Assembly: GCA_958295835.1 (NCBI GenBank) | Contig: OY282378.1 | Location: 372,001 to 436,000, forward strand | DNA from: an uncultured Gammaproteobacteria bacterium | GTDB lineage: Bacteria; Pseudomonadota; Gammaproteobacteria; HK1 | Length of the DNA stretch: 64,000 bases | Reading direction: 5' to 3' | In this document: positions 28,202-36,751 of the stretch, one piece after another | Numbering within the stretch: position 1 is the stretch's first letter | Layout of the letters: every line of letters begins with the position of its first letter | Notes under the pieces: model-generated | The model's input: only the letters and a program-made list of their open reading frames with translations | Told to the model about the DNA's origin: nothing | Database searches by the model: none | Program-made: the position numbers and the translations under genes

Positions 28202-29164
28202 ATGGATACGCATCTCCGGCTCCGGCCCGCGCGCGCCTTCTCCGGCGGTGAGGAGCCGGCGTACCCGTTCGAGTGGCCCACCTGGGCCGTGGCCGTGGCG
28301 GTCTACGGGGGGTGGCTCGCGTTGGTCTGGCACGCCGCGAGCCTCCCGTGGTCGGTGGTCCTGCCGGCCGGCGCCTGGCTGACCGCGTGGCACGGGTCGC
28401 TGCAGCACGAGGCGATTCACGGCCATCCGACCCGGTCCGCAAGACTCAACGCCGCGCTCGCGTGGCTGCCGATCGGGCTGTGGATGCCCTTTTCCATCTA
28501 CCGCAGGACCCATCTTCGCCACCATGCGGCGGCGCACCTGACCGATCCCCTGGCCGATCCGGAGTCCTTCTACGTCCTGCCCGAGGAGTGGAGGCGCATG
28601 GGCCGGGTGCGCCGTGCCGCACACGTCGTCAACCACACCCTGGCCGGGCGGCTCGTTCTGGGACCCGCGCTCATGGCCGGACGGTTCTGGCTCGACGAGG
28701 CGCGGCGGCTTTCGCGGGGCGACCTGACGAACGGGCGCGTCTGGTCGAGCCACGCCGCGGGCGTAGCGGCCGTGTTGTGGTACTCCGCCTTCGTCTGCGC
28801 TCTTCCGGTTTGGGATTACGTGGTGCTGTTCGCCTATCCGGGGCTCTCGCTGACCCTGCTTCGCTCCTTCGCGGAGCACGAACCCTCCTCCTCGGAGTGC
28901 CGTCGGACGGCTATCGTGGCGGGCGGGCCGTTCAGTCGCCTGCTGTATCTCAACAACAACCTGCACGCGGTACATCATGCGTTTCCGGCCCTGCCCTGGT
29001 ACGCGCTGCCTCGCGCGTGGCGCACGGCCGGCCGCAATGCCTTTTTCGGGCCGGACGATCCGCCGCGGCACCGGAGCTTCGCGTCGATCGCGGCTCGGTA
29101 TCTCTTCCGCCTCCGCGATCACCCCGTACACCCGGCGGGTTGCGAAAGTCGTTCGTTCGAGTAG
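28202..29164 (+). CDS. Fatty acid desaturase-family membrane protein
   Basis: A 320-residue di-iron membrane protein. Several hydrophobic segments (residues about 27-50, 88-100, 180-215) surround the three His boxes HEAIH, HLRHH and HAVHH, the iron ligands of acyl desaturases and related hydroxylases. The ATG at 28202 follows GAGGAATCC. The substrate is an acyl chain or a carotenoid-like lipid; not decidable. It is divergent from an HTH regulator that appears frameshifted. Confidence 0.88.
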   Translation: MDTHLRLRPARAFSGGEEPAYPFEWPTWAVAVAVYGGWLALVWHAASLPWSVVLPAGAWLTAWHGSLQHEAIHGHPTRSARLNAALAWLPIGLWMPFSIYRRTHLRHHAAAHLTDPLADPESFYVLPEEWRRMGRVRRAAHVVNHTLAGRLVLGPALMAGRFWLDEARRLSRGDLTNGRVWSSHAAGVAAVLWYSAFVCALPVWDYVVLFAYPGLSLTLLRSFAEHEPSSSECRRTAIVAGGPFSRLLYLNNNLHAVHHAFPALPWYALPRAWRTAGRNAFFGPDDPPRHRSFASIAARYLFRLRDHPVHPAGCESRSFE

Positions 29165-29254
29165 CAGGTGTGACGAGCGGGCCGTCCGGGGCCTGCCCCT
29201 GCCAAGGCGGGGGTCGGACCGTCGCCGGATCGCGTGGCCCGATGCCGCTCCCGG

Positions 29255-30868
29255 TTACAACGTCCAGACCACCACCCGGCGCCCGTCCTGCCGGCGACCG
29301 CCTCCATCCGCCCCGCCCTCGCCGTCCCGGCGCTCCTTCGCGCCGGCGCGGCGGTCGATGACCACCAGATGCCCTTCCTCCGCTCCGCACTTCGCCATGT
29401 AGCCCAACGTCTGCTCCACGCCCCGCTCGACCGTCCACGCGAGGCTCTTCCGGTCCGAGTCCCGCAGCACCTTGCACTCGACCACGAACCGCTCCCACAG
29501 GTCCGACGGCTGCCCCGCCTCGCGCGGCCACAGCACCAGCAGGTCCGTCCGGCCTCGCCCCAACCCGTACTCCCGCTCGATGCGTCCGCCCCCGTTCACC
29601 ACCCGGTTGAGGTACGCCTGCAAGATGAGCTGCGGCCCCGCCTCGGGATACTCGGAGAAGCGCCCCAGCCAGTGCTCGGAATGCTCCCCGAAGAACGTGC
29701 GGAACGCCGTCAGCAGCTTCGTCATGTCCAACCTGCCATCGTCGTCCACGTACCACGCCACCTGCACGTCCAGGCTGTCCTGCAACACGTAGCCCAGCTC
29801 CCGCGGCACCACCTCCGCGTACATCGGGTTCGCCATGCGCGGCGGCGAGTCCGGCGCGAGCAGCCCCAAGTCGCGGACGTATTCGAGGTCGCGGGCATGG
29901 TGCCGTACCTCGCCGCCGCTCAGGATGGGTTCGACGACCCGCCGCACCCGCGCCTCCTCCAGCTTGTGCGCTAGCTGGTCCAGGTGCGTCCGCCGCGACA
30001 CGATGAGCTCCTCGCGGGCCGCGTAGACGTCGTCCGCTTCGATGGTCCGCGAGCGGTCCCTTCCCGCCTTGTTGTCGAAGCACGCCCCGGCGCAAAGGGC
30101 GTTCACCAGCCACGGCTGGCCCCGCGTCTGCGTCCACACCGAATCCAGCGCCGCCGCCGAGAAGGGCTGGCCGGTCTCCTCGGTGTGCTGGGCCATCAGG
30201 GTGCGCGTCTCGGCTTCGGTGAAGTCACCCATGCGAAGCGACTTCGCCGCGACGTTGAACGGGCTGCCGCCGGCGATGACCTCGCCCGCACTCGACCGGA
30301 TGCGGTAGTCGCGAATGTCGCGCACCCCGCACAGCACCACGCTCTGCGGGAAAGCCTCGGGGCGTTGCTCGTAGCCGGCGCGGAGCTGGCGCAGCACCGA
30401 GAGCAGGGTGTCGCCGACCAGCGAGTCGATCTCGTCCACCAGCAGCACCAGCGGCACAGGGTTCGCCACGCACCAGTTGGACAGCAGATCGCCCAGCGCA
30501 TCGTCCGGTCCGGATGCTTCCAGCGCCGCGCGCCACGACTCGTGTGGAAAGTCGTCGTGTAGCAGCCGCGCGCGCATGGCCAGCCGGCTGAGGATGGCGC
30601 GCATACCCCGCGCGGTGTCGTCGCGCGCTACCTGGCCGACCTCCACGTTGGTATGCACGCAGCGGAAGTTGCCCGCTTCGCCGCTGTTGAGCAGGTCGCG
30701 GAGAGCGATGAGCGCGGAGGTCTTGCCGGTCTGCCGCGGTGCGTGCAGCACGAAGTAGCGCTTGGCCCGGATCAGGGCCAGGAGTTCATCGACGTCCATC
30801 CGGTCCAGGGGCGGGATGGCGTAGTGATCGTCCGGGCGCACCGGCCCTTCGGTGTTGAAGAAGCGCAT
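29255..30868 (-). CDS. AAA ATPase with C-terminal PD-(D/E)xK nuclease-like domain
   Basis: A 537-residue single-gene AAA-like ATPase. Walker A HAPRQTGKTSAL is at about 43-54, Walker B VLLVDEIDSL near 145, with an arginine-rich sensor region after it. A winged-helix-like middle follows, and a C-terminal nuclease-like domain: GRGRTDLLVLWPR, then FVVECKV, the D...ExK pattern of PD-(D/E)xK enzymes. It resembles the AAA-like/DUF1703 proteins found scattered in bacterial genomes, often in accessory DNA, with no established role. It stands alone. Confidence 0.82.
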   Translation of the reverse strand: MRFFNTEGPVRPDDHYAIPPLDRMDVDELLALIRAKRYFVLHAPRQTGKTSALIALRDLLNSGEAGNFRCVHTNVEVGQVARDDTARGMRAILSRLAMRARLLHDDFPHESWRAALEASGPDDALGDLLSNWCVANPVPLVLLVDEIDSLVGDTLLSVLRQLRAGYEQRPEAFPQSVVLCGVRDIRDYRIRSSAGEVIAGGSPFNVAAKSLRMGDFTEAETRTLMAQHTEETGQPFSAAALDSVWTQTRGQPWLVNALCAGACFDNKAGRDRSRTIEADDVYAAREELIVSRRTHLDQLAHKLEEARVRRVVEPILSGGEVRHHARDLEYVRDLGLLAPDSPPRMANPMYAEVVPRELGYVLQDSLDVQVAWYVDDDGRLDMTKLLTAFRTFFGEHSEHWLGRFSEYPEAGPQLILQAYLNRVVNGGGRIEREYGLGRGRTDLLVLWPREAGQPSDLWERFVVECKVLRDSDRKSLAWTVERGVEQTLGYMAKCGAEEGHLVVIDRRAGAKERRDGEGGADGGGRRQDGRRVVVWTL

Positions 30869-30980
30869 GGGCCGATTATGGCACTCGCCGCGCCCCGTTG
30901 GCGCCGCAGGACGGCGCCGGCCGGCCCGCCCGCCCGCGGTCGCGCCCTTCCATCAGGTTCGGGGGAGATCGGGCGGGGGG

Positions 30981-31469
30981 CTACTTGCGGGCGGCCGCGT
31001 TCAGGCGTTCCTGGGCCTTGCGGATGTCGGGGGGCCAGCGGCTCTTGATGTAGGCGAGACTCGCCCGGATCTCGCGGTCCTCGAGGACGCCGGCGAAGCC
31101 GGGCATGGTGCTTCGATAGCCCTTTCCGGCCACCGCGGCCGGCCCCTCCCTGGTCAGGCGGAACAACACCTCGTCCGAGTGGTGCCAGGTATGGCCGGTC
31201 GCATCGTGGGGCGGAGCGGGGAGGGTGCCGTCGGGCCGGCGGCGGCGCCAATCGGGCTCTCCCTCGAGGTTCCTCCCGTGGCAGGCGGCGCAGTGTTCTC
31301 GATAGACGGCGGCGCCGAGGGCGACGAGCTCGGGGTCCGAGGCGTCCGCGCGGGGCGAGCCGGTTCCGCGATGCAGGTACCAGGCGGCGACCGCCAGTGC
31401 GGCGGCGAGAGCGGCGGCCCCGATCACGATGGTCCACGGCTTGGGGCGGCGCTTGCGCCCGGGGGTCAT
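30981..31469 (-). CDS. Membrane-anchored cytochrome c
   Basis: A 162-residue monohaem cytochrome with an N-terminal membrane helix (PWTIVIGAAALAAALAVAAW), haem site CAACHG at about 60-65 and an axial Met in YRSTMPGFAG, the pattern of copper/oxidase-associated class I cytochromes. The ATG at 31469 overlaps the copD stop as ATGA, so it belongs to the copC-copD-cytochrome operon. The TGHTWHHSDE stretch before the Met has several His that could bind metal. Confidence 0.88.
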   Translation of the reverse strand: MTPGRKRRPKPWTIVIGAAALAAALAVAAWYLHRGTGSPRADASDPELVALGAAVYREHCAACHGRNLEGEPDWRRRRPDGTLPAPPHDATGHTWHHSDEVLFRLTREGPAAVAGKGYRSTMPGFAGVLEDREIRASLAYIKSRWPPDIRKAQERLNAAARK

Positions 31470-32401
31470 GCGGGACTCTCCGGCGCGACGGCGCTTCCCT
31501 GCCGGTCGGCGCGGCTCTCCGGCCCTTCCGGGGAGGCGACGGTGGTCAGGGCGGCCGTCGTCACGAGGATCGCGAGCACGGCGAGCGCCTCGAAGCGAAT
31601 GGAGCGGCGAAGATGCGCGCCCGCTCGCGGGGCGCCCGTCCGCAGGGCCGGGGTCAGCCGATATCGGTTGAACGCGGCGAGGCCGAGGAGGGGGGCGAAC
31701 AGGAGGAGCTTGACGGCGAGGAGGCGGCCGTAGGGCGTGCCGAGGGCGGCCGCCGGATTGCCGGCCAGGGTGACGAAGAGGACCGCGCCGGCCGCGGCGA
31801 GCGCGGGCACGATCCGTACCGCCCACGCGCCGAACTCCGCGGCGAGGGCGCCCGCCGCCTTCGCGTCGGACCCGGCCAGCCGGTGAAGCGGTGCGAAGGC
31901 CCCGGTCCAGAACGCGAGTCCCATGACGTGCAGGGTGACGAGGACGCCGAGAACGAGGCGAGGCTCGCCCAGGGTGTGGCCGCGAAGCGCGAAGGAGGCG
32001 CATACGAGGACCGCGCCGAGGCCCCCCGCGAGCCGGGCCCCGGGCCGGTTCAGGGCCGTGAGGGAGACGAGGGCGAGGCCCGCGAGGCGGACCCCGAGGC
32101 TCGTGCCGAGGGGGCTCTCGACGACCATCCCGACGATGGCCGGATCGAAGGCCCCGGAGAGGGACCCGCCCATGAGGAAGCTCGCGCGGACCGGGATGCG
32201 GAGCACCGACGCTACCGCTGCGACGGCCGCCCCGGCTGCCGCGAGCCGCCCCACCGCCCGCGCCGCCTCATCGTCGAGGCGGGACAGGGTGAGGAGCGTG
32301 ATCGCGCTTCCCGCGGCGGCGAGGCAGGCGGCGCAGGCCGCGGCCTTGAGGAGGATCTCGACCGCCGTCACCCCGTCGACGTCGAGGACGGCCGCAAGCA
32401 C
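31466..32401 (-). CDS. copD: Copper resistance/uptake membrane protein CopD
   Basis: A 311-residue integral membrane protein with about eight helices and the CopD domain. Typical stretches are RIPVRASFLMGGSLSG, LRGHTLGEPRLVLGVLVTLHVMGLAFWTGAFAPLHRL and LAVKLLLFAPLLGLAAFNRYRLTPAL. CopD takes copper from periplasmic CopC into the cytoplasm or to oxidases. It lies directly downstream of copC and is coupled to a cytochrome c by a 4-base overlap, suggesting supply to a haem/copper electron-transfer function. Confidence 0.92.
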   Translation of the reverse strand: MLAAVLDVDGVTAVEILLKAAACAACLAAAGSAITLLTLSRLDDEAARAVGRLAAAGAAVAAVASVLRIPVRASFLMGGSLSGAFDPAIVGMVVESPLGTSLGVRLAGLALVSLTALNRPGARLAGGLGAVLVCASFALRGHTLGEPRLVLGVLVTLHVMGLAFWTGAFAPLHRLAGSDAKAAGALAAEFGAWAVRIVPALAAAGAVLFVTLAGNPAAALGTPYGRLLAVKLLLFAPLLGLAAFNRYRLTPALRTGAPRAGAHLRRSIRFEALAVLAILVTTAALTTVASPEGPESRADRQGSAVAPESPA

Positions 32402-32410
32402 CGCGAATCT

Positions 32411-32914
32411 CTACAGCCCGACTTCGAAGGAGAAGCGTCCGCTCATCGGGTGCCCGTCCGCCGACAGCCCGCGCCACTTCACCGTGTAGCGCCCCGCGGG
32501 GAGCTGCGGCGGGGTCGCCTCGAAGCGGGTCACCGGCGCCATCTCGTCCGTGCGCCCGAGGGCGAAGGCGTCCCCGCCGGCGTTGGTGAGCTCGATCCGG
32601 GTAACGCGCATCGGCTTGTCGAACGAGATGGCGATGAGCGCGGGCGCTTGTGTGACCACCTCGCCGTTCGCGGGGGTGGTCGTCTCCGGCCGGGAGTGTG
32701 CCGCCGCCGCGCCGGCGAGCGCGAACGACAACCCGGCGGCCGCCACGGCGGAGCGGGCAAGCAGCCGCGCCGCCCTGGCCCTCGCCCTGGCCCTCGCTCT
32801 GGCTCTGGCCCTGCCGCGCGTCGCGCCGTTCGCCCGAAGGAGCCGGCCGGCGGGCGCACGAAAGAGCGCCTCCATCGGGGCCATGAGCCGGTCGGGGGCG
32901 GGGGCTTGATTCAT
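32411..32914 (-). CDS. copC: Periplasmic copper-binding protein CopC
   Basis: A CopC-domain protein of 167 residues. The mature part starts AHSRPETTTPANGEVV, with the N-terminal His ligand directly after the signal cleavage, and ends WRGLSADGHPMSGRFSFEV with the second His. The region before the signal core has an Arg-Ala run encoded by a hexanucleotide repeat (about 32770-32815), unusual for a signal peptide; the ATG at 32914 is the only good start upstream, but a later start within the repeat is possible. First gene of copC-copD-cytochrome. Confidence 0.88.
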   Translation of the reverse strand: MNQAPAPDRLMAPMEALFRAPAGRLLRANGATRGRARARARARARARAARLLARSAVAAAGLSFALAGAAAAHSRPETTTPANGEVVTQAPALIAISFDKPMRVTRIELTNAGGDAFALGRTDEMAPVTRFEATPPQLPAGRYTVKWRGLSADGHPMSGRFSFEVGL

Positions 32915-32931
32915 GGAAGTCCTCCTCGGGA

Positions 32932-33924
32932 TCAGACCGGGCTTCGGCACGGCGGCGCGCGGTGCGCGGACGAGCCGCCGGCGGGGGAGGAACGGTCGGG
33001 GCGCCCGAACGCTCCTTCCTCCGCGGGATCGTCCCCGCTCTCGATCTTTGCGCCGTACTTCGCAAGCCGCTTCAGCATGATCCGGACCGCCTCGGGGTTG
33101 TTGTCGACGAGGACGAACTCGCGGCCGTGGCGGGCCGCCGCCTCTCCGAACGAGCCCGATCCGGCGAAGAAGTCGAGGAGCCGGTCGCCCGGATTCGAGT
33201 GCACCCTGACGATCCGCTCCAGGATCCCGAGCGGCTTCTGGGTCGCGTACCCGGTCTTCTCCCGTCCGTTCGGGCTCACGATGGTGTGCCACCAGACGTC
33301 CGTCGGGGTCTTGCCCCGCGCGGCCTTCTCGGGCCCGACGAGCCCCGGCGCCATGTAGGGGATCCGGTCGATCTCGTCGTAGTTGAAGGTGTAGCGATCG
33401 GGGTCGTTCACGTACCACAGGAGGTTGTCGTGCTTGGCGGACCAGCGGCGCCTGGACCTCGCCCCGTAGTCGTAGGCCCAGACGATCTCGTTCATGAAAG
33501 AGTCGCGGCCGAAGATCTCGTCCAGCATTACCTTGCAGTAGTGTACCTCCCGGTAGTCGACGTGGAGAAACAGGCTGCCGCCGGGGGTCAGGGTGCTCCG
33601 GGCCGCTTCCAGGCGCTCCCGGAGGAAGCCGACGTAGTCGTCGAAACGGTCTTCGAACCCGGTCTCGCCGAGGCGTTCGGTTCGATAGCGCTTACCTTGG
33701 AATCCAGTCCGGTCTCCATTCCGGTCGGCTACCGTTCGCTTCTCCTCCTGCCAAGATTCGGCGCCACCATTCGAGCTTCGCAGCATGAACAGCGAGTGCA
33801 ATTCTCGACTCGACCGGGCCACGGTGTCAACGGAGGGCCAGGTGGTTTCAAGGCCGCGCAATCGCCTTCTTCTCAAGTCGAGGCGCCTGCCCGAGCCGGC
33901 GGCCTGCTCGCCGCCGCGGCCCAC
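32932..33924 (-). pseudogene. DNA methyltransferase (N4/N6 type), catalytic motif missing
   Basis: The conserved body of a beta-class site-specific DNA methyltransferase: FEDRFDDYVGFLRERLEAAR, GSLFLHVDYREVHYCKVMLDEIFGRD, DRIPYMAPGLVGPEKAARGK, TGYATQKPLGILERI, and the SAM motif LLDFFAGSGSFGEAAARHG. In this class the catalytic DPPF/NPPY block lies about 35 residues before RYRTERL. Here that position holds unrelated text (SSNGGAESWQEEKRTVADR), and no other frame encodes it. It appears 5'-truncated and inactive. The true start cannot be given. Confidence 0.68.
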
Positions 33925-33983
33925 GTCGGCGGCGCCCGGCCGGCCGCGCGCGTCGCCGGCGTCCGGCGTGCTGTCCGATGGTG

Positions 33984-35858
33984 TCAGAAATCAAGAAACG
34001 ACAAGGCCGCCGCAAGCCCCGACCACGAACGTCTCCTCCTGGACAGGGCCGGGTCCTCCAGACGTTCGACGAGGCGCGGCATGTCGACGTAGCGGGCCCG
34101 GCCCGGCGGCACGGCACGGGCGGCGAGCTCCCGCCGAATCGACGGCAGCGCCCCGAGGAATGCGTCGGATGCCGCGTTGAAACGCGCCGGGTCGCTCTTG
34201 GACTCGTGCCAGCACACCTCGGGCGGCAGGACGGCATCGAGGGCCAGCGCATGGCGCATCAGCCAGCGGCTCGACGGCCCGCGCCTGAACTGTTCCGTCG
34301 GGAGGCTCAAGGCGAGCTCCAGCACCCGGCGGTCCAGCAGCGGATACCGGTACTCCAGGCCGTGGCGAACGCCGCTGGCGGCCCACCACTCCAGGTGCTC
34401 GCCAAGACCCCGGTGGCCCAACGACTCCAATTGACCCCTTCGCGCACTCGTCGGCCAACGTCTCGTTCGGGGGGGGGGGGGAAACGGCCTTTCCCGCGCG
34501 AACGCCGGGTTGATGAAGCGCCGGGCCCTCGGCTCCGGGTCCCCCTGCAACCACTTGCGCAGCCTGTTCCTCGGAATGAGCAGCTTGTAGCCGTGTGGAA
34601 GAACCCTCAACGCGGTGCCGGCCGCCACCCGGAGCGGATTGCTCCCGCGGGCGCGCGCCTCGGCGAACAACGCGGCCCAACGTCCACCCAGCAGCAGGCC
34701 GGCGTAATATCCGTAGCCGTTGAAGGAGATGCCCTGGTCGCCCCCCAGGCCGGACAGCAGCACGCGCACCCCGTGCGCGGCGGCTGCGCGCTGCACTGCC
34801 GCTTCGTTGGGACCGACGTGCGCTTGTGGAAAGGCGCCGTCGCACCGCAGCAGGGCGAGGGTGTCCGCCGCGGTTGGAGGCTGGAGGAACACATGCAACC
34901 CCTCCTGCCCGGCCACCGCGCCGACGGCATCGTACTCCCACCCACCGCTCTCCCCCGGCGGCTCTTCGCCCAACGGCGGCAGCCAGGTGAAGGCAGGCGG
35001 CGGCGGACGGCCCTGGCGCCGCAATTCGCGGGCGGCGAGGACCGCGACGCTCGACGAGTCCAGGCCGCCGCTCAGATGGACGCCTATCCGGCCGGGGCCG
35101 CACAGGCGGTCCTTCACCGCCCGCGAATACAGGGCCAGAAACTCCTCGGCGTAGTCGTCGTCGGAGGCCGGCGCCGCCCGCGGCACGTCCTCCGGCCGCC
35201 AGTGGCGTTGCAGCCGCACCGCGCCGTTCGTGACCACGAGGCCATGCCCCGGCGGCAGCCTGCGCACGGCCTGGAAGAACGTGCTTGTGGCGGGGAGCTC
35301 CGCGTCCCTCCTCATCAGCCACATCCCCACCGTGAATTCGTCGAGCTCGCGGCCGACGTCCGGGCCGGCGAGCACGGCTTCGATGGCGCTGGCGAAGACG
35401 AACCCTCGCTGCGTCTCGGCATAGTAGAACGGCCGCGCGCCGGCGTGGTCCCGAGCGCAGAACAGAGTGCGCTTCGCCGCGTCCCACACGGCGAAGGCGT
35501 AGTCGCCGAGCAGGTGGCGCGGACAGTCGGCGCCCCATCGCCGGTACGCCTTCGCGATGAGGGCGCGGTCGTCATGGGCCGCGCGGGCGGCGGGCGGCAG
35601 GCCCAGCGCGCCGCAAAGCGTATCGCGGTCGTCGAGCCGGGCATCGGCCACGACGACCGTGCCGGGAACGTCCGGCCCCGGGGCCGGGGCGCCCCGGGCA
35701 CCCGCGCCGTCGCCCGCGGCGCAACGGCGCCCGATACCCACGCCGGCATCGGTCCACGAGGCGACGTCGGTGCCGTAGTGGGTCATTGCCGCCAGCATGG
35801 CGTCCACCCCGCCCGCCGGGGCCTCGTGGCACCCGACCATGCCGCAGATCGCCGTCAT
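33984..35858 (-). CDS. Asparagine synthase (glutamine-hydrolysing)-like protein
   Basis: A 624-residue two-domain protein. The N-terminal glutaminase-like domain is about 1-200 (MTAICGMVG, then LLGDYAFAVWDAAKRTLFCARDHAG). The synthetase domain has the ATP motif GVHLSGGLDSSSVA and LLSGLGGDQG. In AsnB the nucleophile Cys is residue 2; here it is residue 5, preceded by MTA-I, so glutaminase activity would need processing or is lost. Such relatives act in amide formation other than asparagine synthesis. The coding sequence holds a 13-base C run (see 34469-34481). Function uncertain; it stands alone. Confidence 0.82.
   Translation of the reverse strand: MTAICGMVGCHEAPAGGVDAMLAAMTHYGTDVASWTDAGVGIGRRCAAGDGAGARGAPAPGPDVPGTVVVADARLDDRDTLCGALGLPPAARAAHDDRALIAKAYRRWGADCPRHLLGDYAFAVWDAAKRTLFCARDHAGARPFYYAETQRGFVFASAIEAVLAGPDVGRELDEFTVGMWLMRRDAELPATSTFFQAVRRLPPGHGLVVTNGAVRLQRHWRPEDVPRAAPASDDDYAEEFLALYSRAVKDRLCGPGRIGVHLSGGLDSSSVAVLAARELRRQGRPPPPAFTWLPPLGEEPPGESGGWEYDAVGAVAGQEGLHVFLQPPTAADTLALLRCDGAFPQAHVGPNEAAVQRAAAAHGVRVLLSGLGGDQGISFNGYGYYAGLLLGGRWAALFAEARARGSNPLRVAAGTALRVLPHGYKLLIPRNRLRKWLQGDPEPRARRFINPAFARERPFPPPPRTRRWPTSARRGQLESLGHRGLGEHLEWWAASGVRHGLEYRYPLLDRRVLELALSLPTEQFRRGPSSRWLMRHALALDAVLPPEVCWHESKSDPARFNAASDAFLGALPSIRRELAARAVPPGRARYVDMPRLVERLEDPALSRRRRSWSGLAAALSFLDF
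34469..34481. repeat. 13-base G/C homopolymer inside the asparagine synthase-like gene
   Basis: Thirteen consecutive G on the plus strand (C on the coding strand), encoding the Pro run in ERPFPPPPRTRR. Family-like sequence continues in the same frame on both sides, so the present length is in frame. Tracts this long are prone to slippage, and a change of one base would switch the gene off. Confidence 0.8.
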
Positions 35859-36117
35859 CGCATCAGGGCGCCGGCGCCGTCCGGCGCATGGGCAACGTGC
35901 GGGAGCGTCCCGGCGGCGGGCGCATCGCCCCCCGCCGCCGTTCGGCTGGAGAACGCATCGAGGGAGTCCATCGTGTGAACATGTTCTACGGAATCAACCG
36001 GAGGTTCCAAGGCGTGTCGGCGCTCGCGGTCGACGATGGCACGGCTGCCCGATCATGGTTGCACGAGACCGAGGCTGTGCCGGATGATACCGGAAGCATC
36101 GCCGTGCGGAAGCGGTA

Positions 36118-36492
36118 GTCTTGTCCAACGAGAGATGAGCCTGAAGGGAGGGTGTGACTCCAACGAGAAGTGAGCCTGTAGCGCGGGGTCTGGGAGCATC
36201 GGAGGATGATCGTGACGCTACAGACCGAACGGGTCCGGACCCCGGACCAGGTGCGTGCCTTCGTCGAGGGCAGCGAGGCGGTGGACTTCACGGGAGCCGA
36301 CCGGGAGTCCGTCTACGAGTTTGTGCGCCGGGCGCTGGTGCGGTTGAGCTATGAGACGATTGGGCAAGCCCGACAAGGGGCTGGTCAGGCGCTACTTGGC
36401 GAAGGTGACAGGGTTGTCGAGGGCGCAACTGACCCGGCTGACCGCTCCTTCTACCTCTCTCCCTTCAGGCTCATCTTCGTATTGGAAAAGAC
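36118..36492 (+). mobile_element. MITE-like deletion derivative of the IS at 22.5 kb (copy 2)
   Basis: 375 bases with the same left end as copy 1 (GTCTTGTCCAACGAGAGATG...) and the same right end (CTCCCTTCAGGCTCATCTTC, GTATTGGAAAAGAC). The left 320 bases are almost identical to copy 1, including the transposase start (36206) and its frame switch. The sequence then jumps from GLSRAQLTRLT straight to the right end. It cannot encode a transposase but keeps both termini, so it could be moved in trans by a complete relative elsewhere. Confidence 0.85.
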
Positions 36493-36751
36493 TTCCGCCT
36501 CGCGCGTCCCGCCGGGACGCCTGGTGGCCGTGAATCGAGACCCCGGCGGGCAAATCCGTATCGCTTTGTACATATTCAGCTTCGTCGGCGGATTGTCGAG
36601 ACTCCACGGCGGCGGTCCGGCCGCGGCCCGTGCGCAGGGGCGCGGACCCGGCCCGCCCCGGCGAAGACGCTGGGGGCGCTGGTCGGCTCCATCGTGGCTC
36701 CGCCGCCGACCATGCGAGCGTCGTCGCCCATCGGCGGCGAGGAGGTTCAAG

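Noticed and set aside
33984..35858. Lasso-peptide cyclase (asparagine synthase-like)
   Set aside because: No leader peptidase (B protein), recognition protein or lasso precursor is nearby, and the glutaminase half is nearly complete.
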